Shown here: piece by piece, positions 1 to 5,200 of the stretch
Layout of the letters: the number at the start of each line of letters is the position of its first letter
How positions within the stretch are numbered: position 1 is the stretch's first letter
Assembly (NCBI GenBank): GCA_903930035.1
Contig: CAIYXG010000104.1
Coordinates: 1-5,200 of the forward strand
Reading direction: 5' to 3'
DNA length: 5,200 nt
From: an uncultured Actinomycetes bacterium
Lineage (GTDB): Bacteria; Actinomycetota; Acidimicrobiia; Acidimicrobiales; Microtrichaceae
Notes under the pieces: model-generated
Database searches by the model: none
What the model was told of the DNA's origin: nothing
The model's input: the letters and a program-made list of their open reading frames with translations, nothing else
Made by a program: the position numbers and the translations under genes

Positions 1-1277
1 ACGAGCGGGTGCTCCCCGAGCACCGCCTCCACCTCGGCGGGGAACACGGTGTAGCCCCCGCGGATGAACATCTCGGTGCGTCGGCCGGCCAGCGTGACGC
101 AGCCGGTGCGGTCGACGGTCGCCAGGTCGCCCGTGCGGAGCCACCCCTCGGGGTCGAGCGCCGCGTCGGTCGCCGCCGGGTCGTTCCAGTAGCCGACCAT
201 GGTGGCGGCCGAGCGCAGCTGGAGCTCGCCGACCTGGTCGGGACCCACCGGGTGCCCGTGGTCGTCCACGACCCGGGCCTCGACGCCGGGGCGGGGACGC
301 CCGACGGTCCGGGTGGCCTGGTGCTCGTCGGCGTCGAGGGGGGTGGCGAGCCCCACCCCGCCCGACTCCGTGGACGAGTAGCGGATCGAGTAGTGGCAGC
401 CCAGGCGGGCCACCGCCTCCTTGACCAGCGCCGGCGGTGACGGGGCGCCCCCGGCGATCACGGTCTGGACGCACGACAGGTCGAGCTCGTCGGCGAGGGG
501 GGAGCGGAGCATCAGCGCCAGCTGGGGGGCCACCACCCCCAGCACGGGCATGCGGTGCGCCGCGACCAGGCGGAGCGCCTCGTCGGGCCGCCACCGCTCC
601 ATGACCACGAGCGTCGCGCCGAGGCGGAAGTACCACGGGAACTTCCCGACCATCCCGACGTGCGCGAACTCGGTGGAGGCCAGCATGGGGCTGCCGCCGT
701 CCCACCGTTCCCCCGCGTCGTCGCCCAGGTCGATCCGGGCGACGGCCTGCAGCTGCGCAACGTGGAAGAGCGCCCCCTTGGGGCGCCCGGTGGTGCCCGA
801 GGTGCAGCAGACGAGCGCCGGTCGGCCGGGGTCGTCGAGCACGTCGTCCGGCTCGTCGGGGTCGGGCCCGCCGCCCTCGCCGGAGGTGGCGAGCTCGGCG
901 CAGCGCCCGCCGGCCGCCACGGTGGCCACCGCGGTCCGCAGCGGGAGCCCGTCGACCAGGGCCGGGTCGGCAAGGACGAGGCGCGGGCGCAGGACGTCCA
1001 CGAGCGCGGCCCGCTCCGGTGCCGCCAGACGGGGGCTGACGCCGGCCACCACGCCGCCGACCCGGTCCACCGCCACGGCGGCGACCGCCCAGTCGCCGCC
1101 CGAGGGCAGGACGAGCGCCACCAGGTCGCCCTGCCGGACCCCGGCGGCGCGCAGCCCGGCTGCCGCCGCCCGGGAGCGGGCCTCCAGCTCCGCGTAGGTC
1201 AGGCGGCCGTCGGGGGCCAGGACCGCGGCGCGGTCCCCGAACCGTGCGGCGGCTCCTCGGACGGTGGTGGCGAGCAC
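1..1277 (-). CDS. Acyl-CoA synthetase (AMP-binding, adenylate-forming family), C-terminus cut off by window edge
   Basis: Predicted to activate a carboxylic acid with ATP to an acyl-adenylate and transfer it to CoA in the cytoplasm. The visible 425 codons hold the large N-terminal domain and the start of the small C-terminal domain; relatives are about 500 residues, so roughly 80-100 are missing, including the A10 lysine. Motifs in order: early TYAELEARS (27-35); the phosphate-binding A3 loop CCTSGTTGRPKG (157-168); A5 YSSTESG (300-306), with S where many relatives have G; A7 GWLRTGD (378-384), whose Asp contacts the ribose; and A8 hinge GRRTEMFIRGGYTVFPAEVE (398-417). The GTG start at 1275-1277 was chosen because a TACGCT -10 box ends seven bases upstream, there is no Shine-Dalgarno, and no ATG or GTG occurs in frame between the upstream TGA and this codon. 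The acyl substrate cannot be told; the fold suits medium/long-chain or aromatic acids. It is divergent from the copper oxidase gene, with no evident functional link. Confidence 0.93.
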   Translation of the reverse strand, partial: MLATTVRGAAARFGDRAAVLAPDGRLTYAELEARSRAAAAGLRAAGVRQGDLVALVLPSGGDWAVAAVAVDRVGGVVAGVSPRLAAPERAALVDVLRPRLVLADPALVDGLPLRTAVATVAAGGRCAELATSGEGGGPDPDEPDDVLDDPGRPALVCCTSGTTGRPKGALFHVAQLQAVARIDLGDDAGERWDGGSPMLASTEFAHVGMVGKFPWYFRLGATLVVMERWRPDEALRLVAAHRMPVLGVVAPQLALMLRSPLADELDLSCVQTVIAGGAPSPPALVKEAVARLGCHYSIRYSSTESGGVGLATPLDADEHQATRTVGRPRPGVEARVVDDHGHPVGPDQVGELQLRSAATMVGYWNDPAATDAALDPEGWLRTGDLATVDRTGCVTLAGRRTEMFIRGGYTVFPAEVEAVLGEHPL

Positions 1278-1284
1278 GGGCCGC

Positions 1285-1290
1285 AGCGTA
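1285..1290 (-). promoter_or_regulatory. -10 box (TACGCT) of a probable leaderless promoter for the acyl-CoA synthetase
   Basis: Read on the minus strand, TACGCT fits the actinobacterial TANNNT -10 consensus. It is followed by seven bases and then the GTG start codon, so transcription would begin at or very near the start codon. No ribosome-binding site is visible, as expected for a leaderless message. The -35 region (about 1308-1314) is weak. The same arrangement occurs before the dehydrogenase gene at 4426-4441. Confidence 0.5.
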
Positions 1291-1316
1291 GGGCCCGGCC
1301 GCCCCGCCTCCGACCG

Positions 1317-1336
1317 GCCCGGTCCCAGGACCGGGC
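1317..1336. promoter_or_regulatory. 20-bp palindrome upstream of the synthetase promoter, possible operator
   Basis: Arms GCCCGGTCC (1317-1325) and GGACCGGGC (1328-1336) are perfect inverted repeats, nine base pairs each, around a CA centre. If the synthetase is transcribed from 1277, the site spans about -40 to -59, just behind the -35 region, where an activator or repressor dimer could bind. The size and symmetry would suit a TetR-type or similar dimeric regulator. The alternative is a chance or structural hairpin in very GC-rich DNA; no regulator gene is in the window. Confidence 0.35.
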
Positions 1337-1457
1337 GGCCCCGTCCGGGCTGCTCCTCTCAGCGCGGTGCGAGTTGGACGACACGGGTGTGCGGACATTG
1401 CTGTCGCCGGTTGACCAACGTCACGCGCTGCGGCGTCGCAGGGGTCACAACTACCGC

Positions 1458-1463
1458 TAGCGT
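1458..1463 (+). promoter_or_regulatory. Candidate -10 box (TAGCGT) for the multicopper oxidase gene
   Basis: TAGCGT matches TANNNT and lies 81 bases before the ATG at 1545, which would give a leader of about 75 nt. GTCGCA at 1435-1440 is a poor -35 match at 17-bp spacing. A TTGACC at 1411-1416 looks like a good -35 but has no -10 at the right distance. An overlapping TACCGC at 1452-1457 is a weaker alternative. I see no recognisable CsoR- or CueR-type copper operator. Confidence 0.35.
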
Positions 1464-1474
1464 CGGCTCCGACA
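1461..1474. repeat. Inverted repeat GTCGG-CT-CCGAC near the predicted oxidase transcription start
   Basis: GTCGG (1462-1466) and CCGAC (1469-1473) form a perfect 5-bp inverted repeat around CT. It overlaps the end of the candidate -10 box and the predicted start of transcription. The same half-sites recur at 1540-1553 around the start codon. It could be an operator or a leader RNA element, but short GC-rich palindromes are common in such genomes. Confidence 0.35.
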
Positions 1475-1530
1475 CGGTCAGGGGTGGCCGTGCCACTTGG
1501 GAAGCGCGTCGCCCGAAGGGGTCCGGCGCA

Positions 1531-1538
1531 GAGAGGAG
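1531..1538 (+). promoter_or_regulatory. Ribosome-binding site for the multicopper oxidase
   Basis: GAGAGGAG, six bases before ATG 1545, is a good Shine-Dalgarno match and decides the start. An in-frame TTG at 1497 would add 16 charged residues before the membrane segment and has no comparable site. Confidence 0.75.
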
Positions 1539-1554
1539 CGTCGGATGTCCGACG
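1539..1554 (+). repeat. Inverted repeat enclosing the oxidase start codon
   Basis: CGTCGGA (1539-1545) and TCCGACG (1548-1554) are perfect 7-bp inverted repeats with TG between them. In RNA this could fold as a six-pair GC-rich stem with a four-base loop ATGT holding the start codon, immediately after the Shine-Dalgarno. Such a structure could limit initiation. Whether it is regulatory or a by-product of the coding sequence cannot be decided here. Confidence 0.45.
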
Positions 1555-3002
1555 ACGTGAACAACGCTGCGGCGAAGGCCAACCCCTACTCGACGCTGCT
1601 CGCCGTCCTCGGTGGCGGCATCGCCCTGGCCCTGGTGATCGTGGCCATCGGGTTCGTCGCCCGTGGCGGTGACGGCGGGGGCTCGGAGGGCGGTGGCACG
1701 ACGGCCGCCATCGAGCTGACCGACTTCAAGATCGGCGGCATGCTCGACGTCCCGGCGGGTGACGTCACCTTCGCCCTGGCCAACAAGTCCTCGAGCTCGG
1801 TCCACAACGTGGTCATCACGAAGGACGGCACAGAGGTCGCCAAGTCCTCCGACATCGCCGCCGGCGGCTCCGAGAACCTCGAGGTCGCCGGTCTCGAGCC
1901 CGGCGAGTACGAGATCTACTGCGCCATCTCCGGCCACAAGGAGGCGGGCATGACGGCCACGCTCACCGTGTCCGAGGGCGGCGGCGAGGGCGGCGACTCG
2001 GCCATGGGCGGCATGGACATGGGCGGCGGGTCCTCGTCGGGCGGCGGCGAGAACTACGCCCAGATGGACAAGGACATGATGGAGTCCTTCCAGCCGTTCG
2101 TGGACTCGCTGACGTCCGGCAGGCCGAACACGGAGGGCATCGGCGGCCAGGAGCTGGCCCCGACGATCGAGCCGGACGGCACCAAGGTGTTCGAGCTGAC
2201 CGCCGCAATCACCGACTGGGAGGTCGCGCCGGGCCAGAAGGTGAAGGCCTGGACCTACAACGGCACGGCCCCCGGCCCGACCATCCGGGGCGAGGTCGGC
2301 GACCGCATCAAGGTCGTCCTGAAGAACAAGCTGCCCATGGGGACCGACATCCACATGCACGGCATGGTCCTGCCCAACACCCAGGACGGCGTGTCCCCGG
2401 TGACCCAGAAGCTCATCGAGCCGGGCGAGACCTACACCTACGAGTACACGGTGGAGAAGCCTGCGGTGGCCATGTACCACCCGCACGCCTCGGGCATGCA
2501 CCAGGTCCCCAACGGCATGTGGGGCGCCATGATCTTCTCGCCGAAGGGCCAGGGCGGCTCGGCCGGCTACCAGATCCCCCGTGGCCGGACCGTCTCGGGC
2601 ACCCCGATCCCGGCCGACCTCAAGGTCGCCCGCGAGGTCAACATGGTGCTCAACGACGCGGGCGTCATCGGCCTGAGCCTCAACGGCAAGTCGTTCCCGG
2701 CCACCGAGGCCTACACGATGAAGACCGGCGAGTGGATGCTGGTCAACTACTACAACGAGGGCTCGATGTCCCACCCGATGCACCTGCACCAGTTCCCGCA
2801 GATCGTCATCGGCCGCGACGGCATCCCCCTCGACAGCCCCTACCAGGCCGACACCGTGTCGATCGCACCCGGCGAGCGCTACACCGTGATCTTCCAGGCC
2901 GAGCGGCCCGGCGTGTGGGTGTGGCACTGCCACATCCTCAACCACGCCGAGCGCGAGTCCGGGATGTTCGGCATGGTGACGGCGGTGCAGGTCAACCAGT
3001 AG
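1545..3002 (+). CDS. Membrane-anchored plastocyanin-multicopper oxidase fusion (three cupredoxin domains)
   Basis: 485 residues. A hydrophobic segment (about 17-39) with no lipobox or twin-arginine probably anchors the protein facing outward. Residues about 52-143 form a plastocyanin-like domain with H87, C126, H131 and M136 (C-x4-H-x4-M) as type 1 copper ligands. A Gly/Met/Ser linker follows (144-180). Two oxidase cupredoxin domains occupy about 208-335 and 358-485. The four HxH pairs of a trinuclear centre are all present: H270/H272, H312/H314, H413/H415 and H461/H463. The oxidase type 1 site is H410, C462, H467 and probably M474. The first oxidase domain has no type 1 Cys (HPH replaces the HC of nitrite reductase), so the core resembles two-domain laccases with type 1 copper only in domain 2, and not NirK, although databases may label it nitrite reductase. 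Expected chemistry is one-electron oxidation of a substrate (Cu(I), Fe(II), Mn(II) or organic) with reduction of O2 to water. The true substrate is unknown. A terminator follows. Confidence 0.93.
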   Translation: MSDDVNNAAAKANPYSTLLAVLGGGIALALVIVAIGFVARGGDGGGSEGGGTTAAIELTDFKIGGMLDVPAGDVTFALANKSSSSVHNVVITKDGTEVAKSSDIAAGGSENLEVAGLEPGEYEIYCAISGHKEAGMTATLTVSEGGGEGGDSAMGGMDMGGGSSSGGGENYAQMDKDMMESFQPFVDSLTSGRPNTEGIGGQELAPTIEPDGTKVFELTAAITDWEVAPGQKVKAWTYNGTAPGPTIRGEVGDRIKVVLKNKLPMGTDIHMHGMVLPNTQDGVSPVTQKLIEPGETYTYEYTVEKPAVAMYHPHASGMHQVPNGMWGAMIFSPKGQGGSAGYQIPRGRTVSGTPIPADLKVAREVNMVLNDAGVIGLSLNGKSFPATEAYTMKTGEWMLVNYYNEGSMSHPMHLHQFPQIVIGRDGIPLDSPYQADTVSIAPGERYTVIFQAERPGVWVWHCHILNHAERESGMFGMVTAVQVNQ

Positions 3003-3034
3003 CGCGGGTCCTCGCCCCGTCCCCCAGGGACGCA

Positions 3035-3066
3035 CACCGCGGTCGCCGGCCCCGGCGACCGCGGTG
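3035..3066 (+). terminator. GC-rich hairpin terminator after the oxidase gene, no T-tract
   Basis: Arms 3035-3049 (CACCGCGGTCGCCGG) and 3052-3066 are exact reverse complements, 15 bp, with two bases between them; in practice this means about 14 pairs and a four-base loop. It starts 33 bp after the oxidase stop. No run of T follows, which is usual for actinobacterial intrinsic terminators. A further CGC/GCG pairing (3031-3033 with 3069-3071) could extend the stem past a small bulge. It should separate the oxidase transcript from the lipoprotein gene. Confidence 0.75.
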
Positions 3067-3127
3067 CCGCGTCCGGGCCCGGCCCGCCGACCGGCCCACC
3101 GGCTAGGGAAAACATCCCAAGAAAAAG

Positions 3128-3155
3128 TCAAGGGGGTCCCGCAACGGGTCGAAGT
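3128..3155 (+). promoter_or_regulatory. Possible sigma-28-like promoter for the lipoprotein gene
   Basis: TCAA (3128-3131), 16 bases, then GTCGAAGT (3148-3155) resembles the sigma-28/FliA-type pattern TAAA-N15-GCCGATAA, matching three of four and four of eight positions. It sits at the edge of an A-rich island (3109-3131), and the spacing leaves a leader of about 40 nt. No TANNNT -10 box is visible between the upstream terminator and the ATG, which argues for an alternative sigma factor. The match is partial, and a chance match is quite possible. Confidence 0.25.
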
Positions 3156-3201
3156 CATCCCCGTCAGACGGACTGGAGGGACCGGCCGCTGACAGAGGGA
3201 C

Positions 3202-4398
3202 ATGCAGACCACTCAGGGCAGGGCGAACCGAGCAGCACAGGGCCACCGGGCCGCCATCCTGGGTCTGCTGGTCACGCTGGTCGCCGTGACGGCCTGCTCG
3301 CCGCTCCGCCTCTCCCGCTCGACCACGGTGTCGGCCGGCGAGGTCGGGACCCGCACCTCGCAGCTCGCCGCCGCCCCCGCCCGTGCGGCGGCCCGGGCCC
3401 AGGCCGTGGCCACCCCGGCCACCGTCGCCCCGGCAGCGCCCACCACCGTCCCGGCCCCCGCAGCTCCGGCCCCCGCAGCCCCGGCCCCCGCCGCCCCGGC
3501 CGGCCGGACCGACCTGGCGGGCTGCCCCCGCTTCCCCGCCGACAACGCCTTCAACGCCCACGTGCTGAACCTGCCGGTCCGCCCCGACTCCGCCGCCACG
3601 ATCGCCGCCGCCGGCGGCGCCGGCCAGCGGGTCCGGGCCGGGTTCACCTCCGGCATCTGGCAGGGCTCCCGCGGCGGCTACCCGGTCAACGTGGTCGACT
3701 CCCGCACCGACGTCTCGGTCGACTACCTGATCAACGCCTACCCGGGCGTCTCCGACCCGAACGGCCACACCCTCCCCGCCGTCCCCCGGTTCGAGGGCTG
3801 GCCGGTCATCGCCTGGGACCGGCACCTGCTCACGGTCGACACCGCCACCTGCACCAGCTCCGAGGCGTTCAACGTCTCGCCGCCCTGGGAGAACCCGCTG
3901 GGCCGCTGGATCGCCGACTCGGCCGTCCACTTCGACCTCCGCTCCAACGACCTGCCGGCCCGTGGCTCGGCCACGGCCTCCGGCCTGTCGCTCCTGCACG
4001 GCCTGGTCCGCTACGACGAGGTCGCCAGCGGCCGGGTCGCCCACGCCGTGTCGGTCACGCTGCCGCAGATCCGCCAGGGTGCGGCGGTCTGGCCGGCCCG
4101 CTACTCCGACGGCCGCAGCACCAACCCCGCCGCCCCGCAGATGGGTGCCTGGCTGCGGCTCCGGGCCGACGTCGACCTCTCGGGCCTGGGCCCGCAGGCC
4201 CGCACCGTCGCCGAGGCCATGAAGGTCCACGGCGCCGTGGTCAGCGACACCGGCCCCGGCGGCCTGGTCGTCAACGGCGAGCCGGACGAGCGCTGGAACG
4301 ACTCGGACCTGTCCGGCCTGGGCTCGCTGACCATGGCGGACTTCGAGGTGGTCGACGCCTCGGGCATGCGGGTCGACGACTCGCTGCGCACCCGCTGA
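3202..4398 (+). CDS. Lipoprotein with Ala/Pro linker and a conserved extracellular domain of unknown function
   Basis: 398 residues. Basic N-terminus, hydrophobic stretch 17-31 and lipobox VTAC with C32 mark a lipoprotein exported and attached to the outer face of the membrane. Residues about 56-101 are an Ala/Pro-rich, probably extended linker with three PAPAA repeats. The rest (about 107-396) is one large domain. I recognise its pattern from uncharacterised secreted proteins of actinobacteria and other phyla, from memory and without a family name: CPRFPADNAFN (108-118), WDRHLLTVD (205-213), AVHFDLRSN (241-249), GLVRYDEVASG (267-277), AVWPARY (295-301) and DERWN (362-366). C108 and C217 could form a disulphide. 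Repeated conserved Asp, His, Trp and Arg suggest an enzyme or carbohydrate-binding fold, but no known catalytic motif is evident. ATG 3202 is the first start after an in-frame TGA at 3190; the nearest Shine-Dalgarno-like stretch, AGAGGGA (3194-3200), is unusually close. No partner gene is apparent. Confidence 0.9.
   Translation: MQTTQGRANRAAQGHRAAILGLLVTLVAVTACSPLRLSRSTTVSAGEVGTRTSQLAAAPARAAARAQAVATPATVAPAAPTTVPAPAAPAPAAPAPAAPAGRTDLAGCPRFPADNAFNAHVLNLPVRPDSAATIAAAGGAGQRVRAGFTSGIWQGSRGGYPVNVVDSRTDVSVDYLINAYPGVSDPNGHTLPAVPRFEGWPVIAWDRHLLTVDTATCTSSEAFNVSPPWENPLGRWIADSAVHFDLRSNDLPARGSATASGLSLLHGLVRYDEVASGRVAHAVSVTLPQIRQGAAVWPARYSDGRSTNPAAPQMGAWLRLRADVDLSGLGPQARTVAEAMKVHGAVVSDTGPGGLVVNGEPDERWNDSDLSGLGSLTMADFEVVDASGMRVDDSLRTR
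3451..3495 (+). repeat. Three 15-bp tandem repeats coding PAPAA in the lipoprotein linker
   Basis: Units start at 3451, 3466 and 3481, each CCGGCCCCCGCNGCN with only synonymous differences, and a fourth partial unit follows. In frame they encode PAPAA three times (residues 84-98). Near-identical DNA suggests recent slippage duplication, so linker length may vary between strains. Confidence 0.85.
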
Positions 4399-4425
4399 AC
4401 GGTGCCGGCGCCGGGCCCTGCCCGC

Positions 4426-4431
4426 TACCGT
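4426..4431 (+). promoter_or_regulatory. -10 box (TACCGT) of a probable leaderless promoter for the dehydrogenase
   Basis: TACCGT fits TANNNT and is followed by exactly seven bases and then GTG 4439, the same layout as the synthetase promoter at 1290-1275. There is no Shine-Dalgarno in the 40-bp gap. A perfect 10-bp palindrome CCGGCGCCGG (4405-4414) overlaps the -35 area. This argues for transcription separate from the lipoprotein gene. Confidence 0.5.
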
Positions 4432-4438
4432 CGCCCCC

Positions 4439-5200
4439 GTGAGCGCCCCTGACTTCTCCGCCGGTGTCCCCGACGACCTGGACCGCTCGACCGGACGGCC
4501 CCCCTCGGACCGCCCGGCGCTGACGCCCGACGCGGTCCGGCTCGACGGACGGCGCGCGCTCGTCACGGGTGCCGGTCGCGGCATCGGCCGGGCCACTGCG
4601 CTGGCGCTGGCCCGGTTCGGCGCCGACGTCGCCGTGTGCGACCGGATCGACGTCGACGTGGCCCGAACCGGCTACGAGGTCGCCGCCCTGGGTCGGCGCA
4701 CCTGCGTGGGTGTGCTCGACGTGCGCGACCCCGGCGCCGTCGACGCCTACCTGGCCCAGGTCGTGGCCGACCTGGGTGGCCTCGACGTCGTGGTCAACAA
4801 CGCCGGCGGCGGGTTCTTCGCACCCGTGCTGGAGGTCTCCGACGGTGGCCGTCAGGCGCTCATCGCCGAGAACTTCACCCAGGTGCTGGACGTCACCACC
4901 AAGTGCGTGCCTCTCCTGGCCGACGGCGGGGCGGTCGTGAACGTGACCTCCATCGAGGGCCACCGGGCCGGGCCGGGGTTCGGCATCTACTCCGCCATGA
5001 AGGCGGCGGTCGAGAACCTCACGCGCACCCTGGCGCTCGAGCTGGCCGAGCGGCGCATCCGGGTGAACGCCGTGGCGCCAGACATGATCCCCACGCCGGG
5101 CGACGCCGGCCTGATGGCCGACTCGGCCGCCGTGGCCGGCACTGGCTGGGCGCTCACACCGTGGCCCGACGAGGGTCACCCCGACGACGTCGCCGCCGCC
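4439..5200 (+). CDS. Short-chain dehydrogenase/reductase (SDR), classical type, C-terminus cut off by window edge
   Basis: A cytoplasmic NAD(P)-dependent oxidoreductase of the classical SDR family, acting on an alcohol/ketone substrate I cannot identify. The 254 visible residues run open to the window end, and perhaps 20-40 are missing. After an unusual Asp/Pro-rich N-terminal extension of about 35 residues comes the Rossmann fold: TGAGRGIG (43-50), D68 at the end of strand 2 (favours NAD over NADP), D94, NNAG (120-123), and catalytic N145, S171, Y184 and K188 (YSAMK), with the usual Ser-Tyr spacing of 13. The cofactor loop reads APDMIPTPG (213-221), with Asp where most classical SDRs have Gly. 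GTG 4439 is preferred because no other in-frame ATG or GTG precedes the Rossmann motif and it sits seven bases after a TACCGT -10 box. The acyl-CoA synthetase in the window could hint at lipid or steroid metabolism, but it is distant and on the other strand, so this is weak. Confidence 0.92.
   Translation, partial: MSAPDFSAGVPDDLDRSTGRPPSDRPALTPDAVRLDGRRALVTGAGRGIGRATALALARFGADVAVCDRIDVDVARTGYEVAALGRRTCVGVLDVRDPGAVDAYLAQVVADLGGLDVVVNNAGGGFFAPVLEVSDGGRQALIAENFTQVLDVTTKCVPLLADGGAVVNVTSIEGHRAGPGFGIYSAMKAAVENLTRTLALELAERRIRVNAVAPDMIPTPGDAGLMADSAAVAGTGWALTPWPDEGHPDDVAAA

Noticed and set aside
1411..1439. TTGACC as a -35 box of a standard promoter
   Set aside because: No acceptable -10 hexamer lies 16-19 bases downstream; the better -10 candidates are too far away.
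555..1460. 301-codon plus-strand frame, and others at 9-440 and 421-1197
   Set aside because: These lie opposite the acyl-CoA synthetase, whose minus-strand frame carries all expected motifs; the plus-strand products show none.
1497..1544. TTG start extending the oxidase by 16 residues
   Set aside because: A strong Shine-Dalgarno lies directly before ATG 1545, and the extension would put charged residues of no evident use before the membrane anchor.
3104..3201. Riboswitch in the lipoprotein leader
   Set aside because: Only short 3-4 bp hairpins are visible, and I could not match any known riboswitch core.
1359..3212. 617-codon open frame on the minus strand opposite the oxidase
   Set aside because: Its translation is low-complexity and rich in His, Val, Gly, Arg and Asp, with no recognisable domain, and it lies antisense to a gene with complete copper motifs. 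It reflects high GC content.
3451..3495. Short tandem repeats as a CRISPR-like or mobile element trace
   Set aside because: They are 15-bp in-frame PAPAA coding repeats without spacers or flanking inverted repeats.
3103..4596. 497-codon open frame on the minus strand opposite the lipoprotein
   Set aside because: Compositionally biased Gly/Arg/Val product with no motif; it spans two genes and the intergenic regions of the other strand.
4271..5179. 302-codon minus-strand frame opposite the dehydrogenase
   Set aside because: The plus strand has a full set of SDR catalytic residues; the antisense product is biased and motif-free.

Overview
The window comes from a very GC-rich bacterial chromosome. 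Several traits point to Actinomycetota: a strong G/C bias at third codon positions, GTG starts placed seven bases after a TANNNT -10 box (leaderless-type genes), a terminator hairpin without a T-tract, and the protein families present. A deep-branching class such as Acidimicrobiia is possible, but this is an inference from overall character and no marker gene is present.

There are four protein-coding genes, two of them cut by the window edges. (1) Positions 1-1277, minus strand: an adenylate-forming acyl-CoA synthetase (AMP-binding family), missing its C-terminal lysine subdomain. It is easily overlooked because it has a GTG start and no stop codon in the window. (2) Positions 1545-3002, plus strand: a membrane-anchored protein in which a plastocyanin-like blue-copper domain is joined through a Gly/Met-rich linker to a two-domain multicopper oxidase with a complete set of copper ligands. 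(3) Positions 3202-4398, plus strand: a lipoprotein with an Ala/Pro linker and a large exported domain of a conserved but, as far as I know, uncharacterised family. (4) Positions 4439-5200, plus strand: a short-chain dehydrogenase/reductase, predicted NAD-linked, cut near its C-terminus.

Between genes 1 and 2 lies a 267-bp divergent regulatory region. It holds a leaderless -10 box for the synthetase, a strong 20-bp palindrome upstream of it, a -10 candidate for the oxidase, and two related GTCGG...CCGAC palindromes, one of which encloses the oxidase start codon. Genes 2 and 3 are separated by a 15-bp GC-rich hairpin terminator and a short A-rich island (the least GC-rich stretch seen here) containing a possible sigma-28-like promoter. 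Genes 3 and 4 are 40 bp apart, and gene 4 appears to have its own leaderless promoter.

Genes 2 and 3 both encode products acting outside the cytoplasmic membrane, while genes 1 and 4 are cytoplasmic enzymes of acyl/alcohol-type metabolism. Nothing in the sequence ties the four into one pathway; each seems to be its own transcription unit. I see no RNA gene, mobile element, CRISPR array or origin. The most noteworthy item is the tri-cupredoxin oxidase with its unusual leader. I do not see a clear new multi-gene system.
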